In this document: piece after piece, positions 35,740 through 47,300 of the stretch
How the letters are laid out: each line of letters begins with the position of its first letter
How positions within the stretch are numbered: the stretch's first letter is position 1
Source: Phytophthora quininea
Taxonomy: Eukaryota; Oomycota; Peronosporomycetes; Peronosporales; Peronosporaceae
Length of the DNA: 64,000 nucleotides
Reading direction: 5' to 3'
Assembly: GCA_011947345.1 (NCBI GenBank)
Contig: JAAVTG010000697.1
Location: 248,001 to 312,000, forward strand
The notes under the pieces: model-generated
The model's input: only the letters and a program-made list of their open reading frames with translations
Database searches by the model: none
What the model was told of the DNA's origin: nothing
Program-made: the position numbers and the translations under genes

Positions 35740-38534
35740 ATGCCCGCGACGCGGCTGATCGACTACTTCGTCGAGGTCGTGGCGGAGCCCGCCGGTGCGC
35801 TGGGATAAAGCTCTAGTTCTTGTATCTCTGTTGCCTGATGGCGTTTATTATCGTCCGCGCAGACGCATCCCAGCAGAGCGACGGCTTCGAGAGGAAGGTG
35901 GTGACGCGTATCCCCCAAAGGACCACGAGGACTTCCCGCTGCCCGACGGAGTGCCCTACGTACGTACGTGGGTAGCTGCGACCATAATTGTCTTGAACTG
36001 ATGGACTTGCGGTGGTGGTGGCTGGACAGTTTTGCATTCCAGAGAGCGTGGCGTTCTTCGAGCCGACCGTGTTCGAGCGCAAACCGACGTTCTTCTCCTT
36101 CATATTGACTGGAGGCGACGGCGCTCGAGCCTACGGATTCGCGTTGCATCTCTTCGAGAAGTGCTTTACAGTTGGTGCGGCTGACTCATGACTCCCAGCG
36201 CTGCTTATCAGTACCACCCAGTCATCGGCTGACGTGTCCGTGCTCGTAGAATCCAACTGGAGGCCACGAGTGCTATGCTTGATCTCGCACCACCCGTTCT
36301 TTTCACTTTTCAAGGAAGTTGTGAGGTAGTTCATTGTGAAGATACTCGTCTGACTTAAAGAGCCATTCTAACGGATATCCCGTGTTTGCTTTGTAGTTGG
36401 ACGTATCGAGGCCGCTTCCTAAAGACGAAAGGTTCACGTGTGCGGGAAAAATTGCGCACGCATCGGAGAACTGCAGTTGGTTTCTTTCACCGAGATATGG
36501 AGCAACCCGGAAGCAGTTGAATAGACCTTATGTCGACGCTTCCACCCGAAACTCCTATCCTACTTGGGAAGATGCCGAAGATAATAATCTTCATAGTGAC
36601 ACCAGCGGCCAGTATTACCGGATCCTCTCTCAGCTTCTTCAATATGCTGCCCGGCCAGCTCCAGGTACAGTTTTGGATATCCGGATACACAAGCAAGACA
36701 TTTTCCGCTACCGAGTTCCTCGAGGGAAAGCTTCACACCTAGACGATTATTGCTTCCAGATGCTGTTCCAGTGTTTGAGTCTGAGGAACGTGGTTTACGT
36801 GGTTAATTGCCTTCTCCTTGAGCAGCGCGTGTTGGTTCATTCAAGTGTACGAGCACCATTTTTTTCTTCCGCTTGTTTTATTTACCTACTCACGTTGCCA
36901 AACAATTGGACTGTGTGCATTTGTGTTTAGCATCAAGGTCTCCTAACGCCAATTTGCGAGGCATTATGCACGTTGCTGTTTCCATTTATGTGGGAGCATG
37001 TCTTTATTCCGTTTCTACCGGTGGAGCTGATCGAGTATCTACAGGTGCACTTTGACATGTGTTTGTGTGTGTGTGCCAAACTTACATTTTCTGCGTTTTT
37101 ACCTGGTTGTGTAGGCTCCAGTCCCGTATTTCATCGGGCTACATACGAGCTCGTTAGCTACTCGGGTGGGCGCCGAAATGTTTGCGTCGTGCGTTGTTGT
37201 ACATCTCGACAAGGATAAGGTTGTGTCCCCAATTATTTCGCGAGTTGATGGTTACCCTGTGGACTTTGCACTACCACGACTGCCGTCTGGAGAAGTGGCC
37301 GGTCTCCTTTCAATGCTTGAAAATGTGGTTCCAAATCCAGTTGGCTGTTTGCCATACACACACAGGTATGAACATTCATCCCCGCACAGTACAGTTAACG
37401 AGGTCGAGTTGACCTTCGGTGAGGGCCCGGTAAGTTTTGGAGAGCTGCTGCCATAAAGGTGTGGTCTAACGTTTGCCAAATCTCCTTTTGTTCGATTAGC
37501 TTGGAATCACTTTCGAGTCTACACATTTACGCCTTCTAGCAGCTAGTAACTTCGAGCCTGTTCGACAGTTAGGCGGGTCCGCCGTCGTCAAGGCTTTACC
37601 TAAGCTTCACGATGGGTTCGCCGGCCCAGCAGAGCGATCAGGGATGATTTCCGCTGGGAGCTATCTTATCGGTATCAATGGCAAATCCACGATGGATTTG
37701 AGTTTTGAGGAGACCATCGACTATTTGCGCACGGCGGGGCGGCCGATCCGCTTGCGTTTTCTGAACGCAATTCTGCCTTACGAGAACGCATGCGAGTTTG
37801 CCGAGCGATTGCAAGCCTTATCATTTGTGTCAGCGTTGCAGACTGTACACGAAAATCGGCTGCTGTCGTGGGTGGATACATTACGCGGTACCTTTGCCGT
37901 CATGTTCGCGAGCATTTTCTGCGACTATGAGCAGTATATTAATGTCGAGCGTCGAGAATCGTGCAACTCCCAGTACAAGCTCCCAGGACCTGACGAATAT
38001 GGGCGCTCGCGACGCCGCTCGTCAGCTCTTGCGTTGTGCGTGCAGTTTGATTACAGCGCGTTTTGTAGTGCGGTCCCCGCGCACCAGAGGTTCCTGAGCG
38101 AGTTCACCCAGACACAATCCTTTGCAGGATTTATCAACGGAATTGTGTTGGGCTCTTCAGTTGCCTGCGAGCGTGGAGCTTTGGAGCTTTTTAACGAGTG
38201 CGCACACCTTGCTCGCGAGTCGAATAATGCAGGCCCAGCTATCATGGTTCTGTTCGAGCGGGACAGGTCGCCAACAGAGTCAACAGTGCTGGATTTGCCT
38301 TCAGCAAGTGGATGCCGGTACACTTCACGCACGAACTCTAGACAACATCGTGCTGCCTCTCACGAAAAAGACATTGACTCGAGCTCCAGCCTCCATCATA
38401 CTAGCGCAAACTCCACTGGCAATTCGATGCCAACTGAATCACCATTTTCGTTTCCACCCTCGGCACAGGGGAAAATGGACGCACTGCAACAAACCGCCTC
38501 GAAATCACCTCAACAAGACGAACTCGAGGAATAA
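35740..38534 (+). CDS. DENN-domain protein with an internal PDZ domain
   Basis: DENN proteins are mostly guanine-nucleotide exchange factors for Rab GTPases in membrane traffic. Exon 1 (MPATRLIDYFVEVVAEPA) splices to an upstream DENN block with RYPPKDHEDFPLPDGVPYFC and SFILTGGDGARAYGFALHLF. The central DENN follows, with RPRVLCLISHHPFFSLFKE, YCFQMLFQCLSLRNVVYVVN, LLLEQRVLVHS and FMWEHVFIPFLPVELIEYLQ, then APVPYFIGLH. A PDZ domain is inserted at about 37500-37755 (LGITFE, then GMISAGSYLIGINGKSTMDL and RPIRLRF). The downstream DENN follows (AVMFASIFCDYEQYI and FLSEFTQTQSFAGFINGIV), with a Ser-rich tail. One T is missing near 35911. There are several short introns. The 3' end overlaps the right bZIP gene antisense by 134 bp. 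Confidence 0.82.
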
Positions 38535-40025
38535 ATATGAATTGTATATCATGCAGATTGAACGATGCTCTTGCTGCCTCAAAAAGCTTCTCGCGCTGAC
38601 GAACGACGTCCCGCCCACTCCCGGACTGCTGCTTCTTCTCGTCGCCAGCGGCACTGCTGGACAGGCTAAGCATGGCCTGACGCTTTGAACCGCGACAGCG
38701 GGGCTTCGACGACACCCGGTACTTCCACGACAAGCCCGACGTCGACCGAGACTGCCACAGCTGATACACGGCCATAATGGCGATGAACGAGAGCACGTTC
38801 AGCAGCACGCCGAACACCAGCTGCGAAGAGGACACGAACTGCCACCACGAGCCTACGCCAGACAGCAACGTCTCGACCAAAGACGACGAGCCTGAAGCAC
38901 ACCCTTCCGCGCCACACGCTGCCGAGGCTTCGTGCAGCACGCGGCCGACACTGCGCACGTTGCCCGCGTCGGCGGCACCGCCGTCGTAGTCCGCGAACAC
39001 TGTGATGCCGAACACCGACGCGCACACAGCCATGCTGGCCGTCGACAGAGTAGACGTTCCAGCGCGTCGCTTGCCTGGTCTCGTCAGGGAGAGGTCTGCG
39101 CATGTATCGAGCCCTTCAGCGTCGACGTCCATCTTCTGGCCGCTCTCCAGCACGCTCAGCGTCACGCAGCTCTCGTCCAGCGGCGGGAGCGACGCAATCG
39201 CGGTCAACTGGCTGTTCGAAGAACCCGCCGGCTCTTGCTTGAAGCCCGTCACCAGCGACCGCAGGAACGCGTTCTGGTCGTGAAGCGACTTGTTTTCGGC
39301 GCGCAGGCCAGCAATGGTCGTCTGCAGCTCCTGCTGCTGCTTCGTGAGCTCCTCCACTTCGGCGGATAGGGAGCTCAGCTGGGCTTTGCGGCGCAGGCGG
39401 CTCTTGTTGGCGCTCTCGCGGTTCTTCATCTGCCGGATCTCGCGCTTGGATTTTTGGCGGTGGCCTCATTGCCGTTGGCGGTGGCAATGGTTGCTCCAGT
39501 AGACGTAGCCCCAGGCAAAACCTGCGGGAACGGCCGCTTCTGGTTGGCGTTGAGCGGTGGGAAGTAGGCCACCGGCAGCGCGTACGGCAGCGCACCGGGG
39601 AAGGGCGTCTGTGTTGGCTGCGTCAGCGCCTTGCTAGTATTCTGCTTGGTTGGGGTCGAGTAGGCTGAGGAGGGAGGCGCTAGTGTGTTCCGTGCTGCGG
39701 CGACGCTCTTGGTGCTGCTGGGTCGGGGCGCCAGCAGCTTCTGCTCGCTGGGCAGGGGCGAGTGCGCCGCGTCCATCTCCGGGCGGTGGCCGTGCATCTG
39801 CTGCACCGACTGCGGTGGCGGAGAGCTCGCCTCGGCGTCCGTGCTGCCGCCGTCCGTGCTCACGGGGCTGCTGGGGTCGCTGCTATGGCCAGCGCTGACC
39901 TCCCGCTGTTCGGCGGGCGACAGCAGCGTGCCGTCCGGGTCAAAGTCCAGTAGCGGCAGCGCGAAGGCGTCCGCCTCCTGGAACAGCAGGTCGCTCGCCA
40001 GAAAGTCCTCGGCCGCCCGGTCCAT
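38401..40025 (-). CDS. Membrane-tethered bZIP transcription factor, right copy
   Basis: Identical to the left copy up to REK except for an Ile/Thr change in TKQNxSKAL. It has the same acidic N-terminus, basic region, leucine heptads and tail-proximal transmembrane segment, and the same missing A (39451-39455). After the duplicated arm ends at 38586 the frame stays open for about 60 more residues (beginning LFEAARASFNLHDIQ). Most of this is antisense to the 3' end of the DENN gene. Whether this long tail is native or a by-product of the rearrangement cannot be told from the sequence. Confidence 0.83.
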
Positions 40026-40174
40026 CGCTCGCTCGCTTCCTGTAAGCAATACTCGGCAAAATGGCAAGTGGCCGGCGGCAATAGCCAGGGCGCCATAGTC
40101 GGCGTCAGTTTGAGCTGGCAGACGCGGATTGGTGGAGCGACGCGTGTATAGTTGTCGTATACCCATGCGTATAC

Positions 40175-41236
40175 TCACTTCAACATGGGCCGCTTGCCGC
40201 CCGCCGCCGCCGTGAAGCCCGCACCGCTGAGCTGACCGGCGTCCGAGACCACGATGGGAACGAGTGGTCGACCTGAGGCCGAGCCCTGCGCCTCGAACGC
40301 CGCCAGATGCGGCAGGTCCTCGCGCAGCACCTGCCCCAGCACCACGTGCTTGCCGTCCAGCCAGCTCAGCTGTGGACAGACACAGAGAATGAGTCAGCCA
40401 GGATCGCAGCCTGCGAGCTACAGCAGCAGCACACACCGCGCCGAAGCAGATGAAGAACTGCGAGCGGTTGCTCGAGTTCTGGTGCGCCATGGCCACGGCC
40501 CCCGCCTGGTGCTGCTCGCAGTCCACAATCAGTCAGTCAGTCAGTCAGTCGCGCTCAAGGCTCCGCCAAGGATGAGGTCACAGTGAACCTTATAGAGGAA
40601 GCTCTGCGTTGGCCAAGCAAACAACAAACGTTGTGTGTGAGGTGCCTGCATAGGTGTGGTCCAACCCCACCACAACGCACCTCGTCCTCGAACGTCGTGC
40701 CGAGCACCGCTGCACCTCCGCGCCGTTGCCTGGATCTCCGTCGGACAAGACAGTGTATTCTGCATGAGTAGCCGATAGCCGACACGGCCAAAGCAGCAGC
40801 AATCGCAATCGAGCTGCGCACCGTGGGTAATGTCGCCACCCTGCATCATGAAACCGGGGACCACGCGGTGGAAGCGCGTGGTCTTGTACCACAGCGCCTT
40901 CACCTTGCCTTTGCCTCGGATCTCGCCTGCCGTCAGAGTCCGAGTCAGTCGAGAATGGCGACACTGCAGAACGAATTAAGCTGGAGCCCCACCGGTGCAT
41001 AGCAGACGGAAGTTGTCAGCGGTCATCGGAAGCTCCTCGTGGAAGAGCTGCGGGCCCAACGGGTCGGTGAGTGCTCGGGCTAACACGTTAGCCCTGTGCG
41101 TCCAAATGCCCCACCTCAATGTGCAATCGCCGCGGAGGCGACTCGCCCACGCACAAGTCCAGGTATACCAGTGGCGGCCCGCCATCTGTCCCGAGGGGAA
41201 CTCGTCCTTTGTCTTCGCTCGCGCGTTCACCGCCAT
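40175..41236 (-). CDS. Cyclophilin-type peptidyl-prolyl isomerase, right copy
   Basis: Same exons, active-site residues and C-terminal extension as the left copy, including both apparent one-base losses. It differs at two bases in or beside the first intron region. Upstream, only 67 bp separate its ATG (41236) from the divergent coiled-coil gene. Tandem order with the bZIP gene (149 bp downstream) is preserved in both arms. Confidence 0.85.
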
Positions 41237-41303
41237 GGACACCCGCCAGTTCTTGTTGGAAGGCGCAACTATTTCGAGCAGTTTTACGATAGTACGGAGA
41301 ACC
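41237..41303. promoter_or_regulatory. Bidirectional promoter, cyclophilin / coiled-coil gene
   Basis: This 67-bp spacer separates divergent start codons and is present in both arms of the inverted duplication. The left copy would therefore fire antisense transcription into a truncated gene. The promoter role is inferred from gene layout only. Confidence 0.45.
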
Positions 41304-42732
41304 ATGTCGGCCAATGCTAGACAGCAGCAGCAGGAGGACATCGAGGTGCGTCTTCTCGACAGGCTGTCGCTGTCGTGCCAAGTACGATGGAGCTGTCCGC
41401 GCACTAATTTATTTGTGATGGCAGCGCCTTGTGAAATGCCGACTGCGCTCCGAGATCGAGGCCCGCAAGGCCGTGGACAGCACGATGAAGCGGGCGGTGC
41501 AGGAAGCACGAGAGCTAAAAGGAGCTGGTGCTGCTGCGCCAGGAGAAAGAAGAGCTACGCGCAGCTGTCCAGGCGAAGACCAGCGTTTCCGCTCCAGGAG
41601 GCAGTGGCGGCAGGGAGGCATCTCGGTATTGGCAGAAGAGAGCTGCAGGCTCCGCTGGAACCAGCAAGGACAACGCGGCCCCGAGCAGGGCAGCAGCAAA
41701 ACCGTTAAGCTCAAGTTGAAGCAGCAGATCCAAACGCTCACGGCCCGGAACACAAAGCTGGAGGCCACTGCTCAAGAGCTCCAGCAACAAGTCGCCGCGC
41801 TCGAATCCGAAAAAGAGCAGTTCCTTGCCGAGTCAGCGACCGATTGGACTGACAAAGAGCGAGAGATTGCAGCGCTGCAGGGTGAAGTGCGGAAATCCAA
41901 GCTGGCCATCGACGAAACGAAGCGCAAGTGCCAAAAAGTGCTCAAGGAAAAGCGCGACGAAGCTCAGCGCGTGGTCCAGGAGAATGAGCAGCTCGCACAC
42001 TGCACCAAGGCCCTCCAGGGCCAGCTATCCCTGTTGCCCCAGCTCAAAAAGCAGCTCGAGCAGGCAGAGGAGAAGAGCGCAACTGTCGTCGTGGTGTGGC
42101 AAAAGAAGCTAGAGCAGCGCGACCAGGCTTTTGCGCCAAGAGAAGGCGACCAAACGAGAGCTGGCCGACCGTGCTACACAAATTAACCAGCTCACGGACG
42201 AGAAGCTTGAGCTGCAACAGCGACTGGAGGTGCTGGAGCTCCAACTGACCGGCATCGACGACAATCACGAGGCTGAGCTGCGTCGCGCAGTCCAGCGGGG
42301 CGGCGAGTTAGAGACCGCCGCAAAGCAACTGCGGGAAGATCTGCTTAAAGCACGAGCCGCAAGGAGGCAGCACAACAAGCTGAGGCTGTTGCGAGGGAGA
42401 CGCAAGTTCAGGAGACCCGGCTGAGACGATTGGCGGAAGATGCGGCAGACGCAGTGGAGGCTCGCGCTGAGAAGGCAGAGCGCGACTTGGCACAGGCTCG
42501 CACACAACTAGACCGGTTGGAAGATGCACTAAAGGCTCGTGGTGTCACCGTGGACTACCTGCTGAAGCAGCAAACGTCAATTTATGTTGATGGGGCCGAC
42601 AAATTCAACAGCAAAGCCAAGACAAAAGCTATTCCAACCAGGAGCAAAACGATGGTGAAGACACGCCTTTCATCCAACAGCAAAACCCCGAGCAAGACGA
42701 AACGGAGCAATAACAACGACGGCGAAGAGTGA
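41304..42732 (+). CDS. Long coiled-coil protein with a basic C-terminal tail
   Basis: Exon 1 (MSANARQQQQEDIE) splices GTGCGT (41346) to GCAG (41424), continuing RLVKCRLRSEIEARKAVDST. Nearly the whole protein is heptad coiled coil (for example KLEATAQELQQQVAALESEK and REIAALQGEVRKSKLAIDET), ending in a Lys/Ser/Thr-rich basic tail and DGEE. There are frame breaks near 41518 (A run), about 41640, about 42150 and about 42365. No motor or other catalytic domain is present. A cytoskeletal or centrosomal role is possible but not shown. A second, truncated copy of its 5' end lies in the left arm. Confidence 0.7.
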
Positions 42733-42868
42733 TGTCTTACAGCATAGGAAAGGAGGCGTATGGTAGTTCGCAACACCATGTTTTACACTGGCTGATTTCG
42801 GACAGGGGCCCCGTGCTTCTCTGCGGTCACCTTGGCCTTGGCAGCTTTGGCGACTGCCTTTTCATTAT

Positions 42869-44280
42869 CTACTTTGCGCTTTCGCTCCACCACCGCCGCA
42901 GGAATAATGATTGCCGGCGCGGTAGAAACTTTTCTTCAAACCTGCTCGCAAATTCGGCCTGGAAGGCGTCAAACCGCTCGCTCTCTATGGTCGCCCGGAT
43001 CTCACTGAAGAGCTGGTAGTAGTGCTGCAGGTTGTGCAAGTACAGCAGAATGTCGCCGAGCATCTCACGGACATTGAGCAAGTGGTGGATGTAGGCCCGC
43101 GTATAATTCTTGCAAGCAAAGCAGCTGCAGCCGACCATCAGCGGGCCGAAATCTGTCGCGAATCGCGACTCTCGCAAATGGAGGATGCCGCCCGAGCGTT
43201 CTCGCTCACTGTCGCGCTGGCCAGCACTATCAGCATCGTCGGCATTGCTGATCCAGAATATCATCGCAGAGCCAGCCTTAGTCACTGTTGCCGGGTAGGG
43301 CGACACAAACGCGTCGACACCGCTGTCAACTGCATCAAGAACATCCAACGGGTGGCCAATCCCGTTAACGAGCCGTGGAAGCACTGCCGGCTCGATCTCA
43401 CTTACGACGGCGTCGATCAAAGCTAACCGCTTCGCCTTGTCGGTACAGGGGCTCAATCCGCTAAGCAGCACCGCCTGTACATTGCGCTTGCTTGTTTCGC
43501 CAGCGCTCATACGTCGCAGTAACTCGTCGTTCCCTCCAACGACCACCCCGCACATGGGCGTACCGGAGGCATTGCGTTCTTGGCAGGCATCAAGCCAATC
43601 CAGTGTCGTCTGCACGGAAGCGCGATGGCGGTTGCGGCCCTTGTCAATCGGGATTTCGTCCGCCAGCGGCACAATGAGCTCCGGACGCAACATCTCCGCT
43701 GCCTGCATAAACTCTTGGACGGAGACGGCGCGTCGGCCGCCACTTGTCTCGATCATAAAGCCCGTGGCCTTGGAGCTCGGTGGGTTCTGCTCCATTGCAA
43801 CAAAAAAATAGCCTCCTGGTGTTAGGGACAACATTGGACTGCTATGCATCCACCCACCAAATCACTGATGTAGTCCCTCGCCGAGAGTACGAGCGAGTAG
43901 TCCGAGGCGTTCAGCACCTCTCGCAAGGATCGCTTCCTGTCCGTCGCGAGCTTCACCAACCCTGAGCTGCAGCAATCTAGCGCGTTAGTCCTGCTAGCAG
44001 CGCAGCAAATAGTTGCAGCCTCACATGTCCGCGAAGTCCACCACTTGCGCCGTCAGGTCCTGCACTCGGCTGCAGTTGTCTACACGATCACTGTCAGCTC
44101 CCACGAATCCCCCAAGGCCGGAAAGCGTCGTCTCCTACCAGGCGTCAGGTGCGGCACGTTACCGGCGATGCTCGGTGGAAGGTAGCATGGCGTAGGCGTG
44201 TGGCCAAAGAGGGAGCCCACGCGCGCCAGCGACGTCCTCGTCCTGGGAAGCATCTCGGCGCTCGTCGGCGAGAGCTCCAT
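42869..44280 (-). CDS. QTRT2: Queuine tRNA-ribosyltransferase accessory subunit (QTRT2-like)
   Basis: QTRT2 pairs with the catalytic subunit QTRT1 to exchange guanine 34 for queuine in tRNAs with GUN anticodons. The ATG at 44280 starts MELSPTSAEMLPRTRTSLAR, then TPTPCYLPPSIAGNVPHLTP. Short introns lead to the core: FMIETSGGRRAVSVQEFMQ, LRPELIVPLADE, GVVVGGNDE, VQAVLLSGLS, LPRLVNGIGHPLDVLDAVDS and GVDAFVSPYP. The zinc-binding CSCFACKNYTRAYIHHLLNV (C-x-C-x2-C plus His) is followed by LYLHNLQHYYQLF. The zinc site and the domain order fit the accessory rather than the bacterial-type catalytic subunit. The exon joint near 43860 is uncertain because of a seven-T run. Confidence 0.87.
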
Positions 44281-44385
44281 CGAATTGCTGGCTATCGACA
44301 CCGACTGAATGACTCGAGTGCCCGACTATGGAAGCGCGAACACAACGTGATGAAAAGGCGATATACTTGCTTATCCGAGCTATAT

Positions 44386-47300
44386 CTAGCTCTGGCGAAC
44401 AAGCTTGAGAAGCTCATCTTTCTTTTCTTGCGAGTCAAACACGAATACGCGCGTTTCTGAAGGAACAGACAGAACTGGGTCAGTCGGAATGGTGGTCTGG
44501 GAGATATGTTTCTTACCTTGACTTCCGCTGCCTGTGATTCCCGAGACACTGAAGGCGAAAACTTTATCATCGACTCTATCAATGACTGCCTGTGGCTTCT
44601 CGAACTGCGCAAGGGAAAACATTAGCATTAACTCGTTCAACTATAATGTAACACCATCGTACCAGAAGCTGCAAGTGAGGATGACATCCTTCTTCCGCAT
44701 CGTCTTCATTCTTCCACAGCAAAAATCGATACGGTCGGTACACAACGAAATAGTTCTGAAAAAACAAATGAGAGTTAGACGGAAACAGCTTCCAGGCGTG
44801 ACAAGATACCAACCTTAGCGCTACGATCATTTTCTGCTTTCGACGATAGGAATCCGGACCACAGCGCGTGGTGATGAAGGCGAACGGAGAGTTCTTGCTC
44901 CTCCTCTTTCTTTGCTTCACGCTCTTTCAAATACACTGCACGTTCGGGGTCGTAGATATCGATTAGATCCTGATCGGTAGGCAGCGACGACAGATAGTTC
45001 CAGAGAATTTTCCGAGCACGTTTGCTGGCTGGCGCATCGCCAACAAATACAGCACCGAATTCCGTCATGCCAAAGAACAGAATTGCCCAGCGCCCTCGAA
45101 TAACCGAAAAGACAAGCGTCAGCATAAACACCACTAAGAACGCTGTAGCAGTCTTCCACGGGTGCGTCCAGTTGAGCAAATTTTCAGCGCAAGCTAGAGC
45201 CCCACACGCGCGCCCAATTTCATTTTGGAGCTGTTTGATGGTGTCTTTTACCTTCCAGAACGCGTCCAAGAGGTTTGCCCCAATAATCTTGGACTTTTCC
45301 TTCTCTACCATGCTTTCACACACGAACTCGGAAAAGTTGCGCTCCACACGGCTGACTGGTCGCGTTTTCGGCGCCGCAGCTTGGCAGGCAAGTGTGGGCG
45401 ATTGACTCTCGTTAAGTTCACTCTCTCGAAGTTTCTTGCTTGACGACTTCTTTTCTTCAGGCACTCGAAAATCGATGCGGACGAGCAAGAAATCTCCCTC
45501 CTGTTCATCAGCAGCGTCTTGCGTTACATTTTCTTGGGGCTTGTAGGGCTGGAAAATGAAGACAGCGGGACGAGCATTTCACCAGCAGTATCGCTACTCT
45601 TCAAAAGGTTTCGAAGAGGGATCGTCGCAGTTGCAGCAATCAAATCTGGAGTTGTCTTTGCTTCGCCATTGAGCGAGGTACACAAATCAAACTGCAAAAG
45701 TCCAGGAAACGACGACCACGGCACCAAATCGTCACGACCGGAAAAGTTTTTCCTGGATGCTTGCGGGACTGGGAAGTAAAAGGCATGGTGATCAACACCG
45801 CAAGCAGCTACTTCTTCCCCGTGTAGGTCGAATTGTTCGCAGCTTGCTGATAAGTAGCACATTTTCACAGCTGCATGTCCTAGGGTCGTGGCGCCAAGAC
45901 ACACTGAAGTTTCGGAACGGCAGCACTTTACGGGATTTCGGTCCTAGCGGCAGCGAGGCTGCAGATGCCAGAGAATTTACGCGCCAGATTGGCTTTCGGC
46001 TTTTACCGACAACGTTCGTCCAGGCGACTGTGGTTTCGTCGTAACCTGAAGGATTGAGCACAATGTCACTGCTTTCTGAACGCTTGTCGTTTGGCCGATA
46101 TTTAATCCGAACGTAGAAGCCGAGTTTCGATGACGATACGTCCTTCAGGCGCGATTGAGACTCCATAAGGAGGCTATCGGTCTCGTTCGAGAGGCGAGCC
46201 TCATGAACTGCGATATGTAAGTCTGCTAATGGTCGGTAAAGCTGCAGTTGCTCCTCTTGTTCGAGCTCGTATTCCTCGTAGCCAACCCAGCGCGCGACGA
46301 AAGAACCCTCGAGGCGAAGGTGCAGTTTGTATAGCATAAATGCTAGGATCCCTCCGAAAACGTAGGATAACGCGTACTCAAAATCGGCAAACACGCAGAC
46401 ATAGACGAATGCAGTGAAGCACACTGCCGACTTCTTCTTGTTTTTCCACGAAATGATGCTTGCGTACTGAGCGTCGACACCTTGAAACATCTTTAGTGCG
46501 CGGCTGAGGCGGTCAAACGTGATGCGGAGAGACTCCACTGAAAACTCCTTTTCTTCACGTTCCAGCAAAGAGAAGTCATTGCCTAAGCGTATGCGGAGCA
46601 AATCTTCTCTGTGTTCAACATAGTTCAAGTCAATCAGCGCAAACCCGACCCTTTCTTCCGGATCTGCCTTAGATGTTTGGGGAAGCGATAACTTGTAGAG
46701 CTGTTTGTCACTCAAAATCGGCAATGAATCCCATGCGTCATTAATTGCAGCTTGGTTGGTCTCATCATTCAGACTCAAATAGCGAAGGGGGTCGCGAAGG
46801 CTCTTCATCAACTCGTTGGTGCGAACGAATGTATCAGCCTCGCGCTGAAGAAGTTGGAATAGCGTGACATTCAGCTGAGCGACCGACTGGTCGGAATTGA
46901 AATCGATTACCTCGATTCGGAATGTCGAGTTCGGCCGGCGGGTTTTGAAGCACACCCTTTCCATGTACATTGGATCAGCACTTTTGAGGACAGGGCTGGT
47001 TTCGTGGACAATACCATCGAAGGTCAGCCGGCAATAGGTATCACCTTCGAAGATGTTTTTCGCATGAACGCCTCCGCGACAGTGCTTCGTGCACAAATGT
47101 AACCCGCGGAAGTTCACAAACAGTTCGCCAGCTGTGCGTGGCGCTCCATCCGTCAATAAGCGGAAGCTTCGCCCGGCGTGCCTACGCTCTTCCACCAGAG
47201 AAGGCCGTACTTCTTTCGCAACGCACTCACGTTGCACCGTTGCCTTCATCATACATGTCTTGTGGACGTCAATACCGCATAGCTCGCACCGGTAGCCCCA

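Larger units (their letters stand above)
38586..41398 (-). repeat. Inverted duplication, right arm
   Basis: Reverse complement of 31099-33910, one base longer. The right end lies inside intron 1 (41346-41424) of the coiled-coil gene, which continues normally beyond it. This arm is therefore the more likely parental copy at that boundary. The arms are separated by 4.7 kb of unique sequence with two intact genes. Confidence 0.96.

Noticed and set aside
31099..41398. Transposable element with terminal inverted repeats
   Set aside because: The arms contain ordinary multi-exon host genes, the interior holds unrelated host genes, and there is no transposase or evident target-site duplication.
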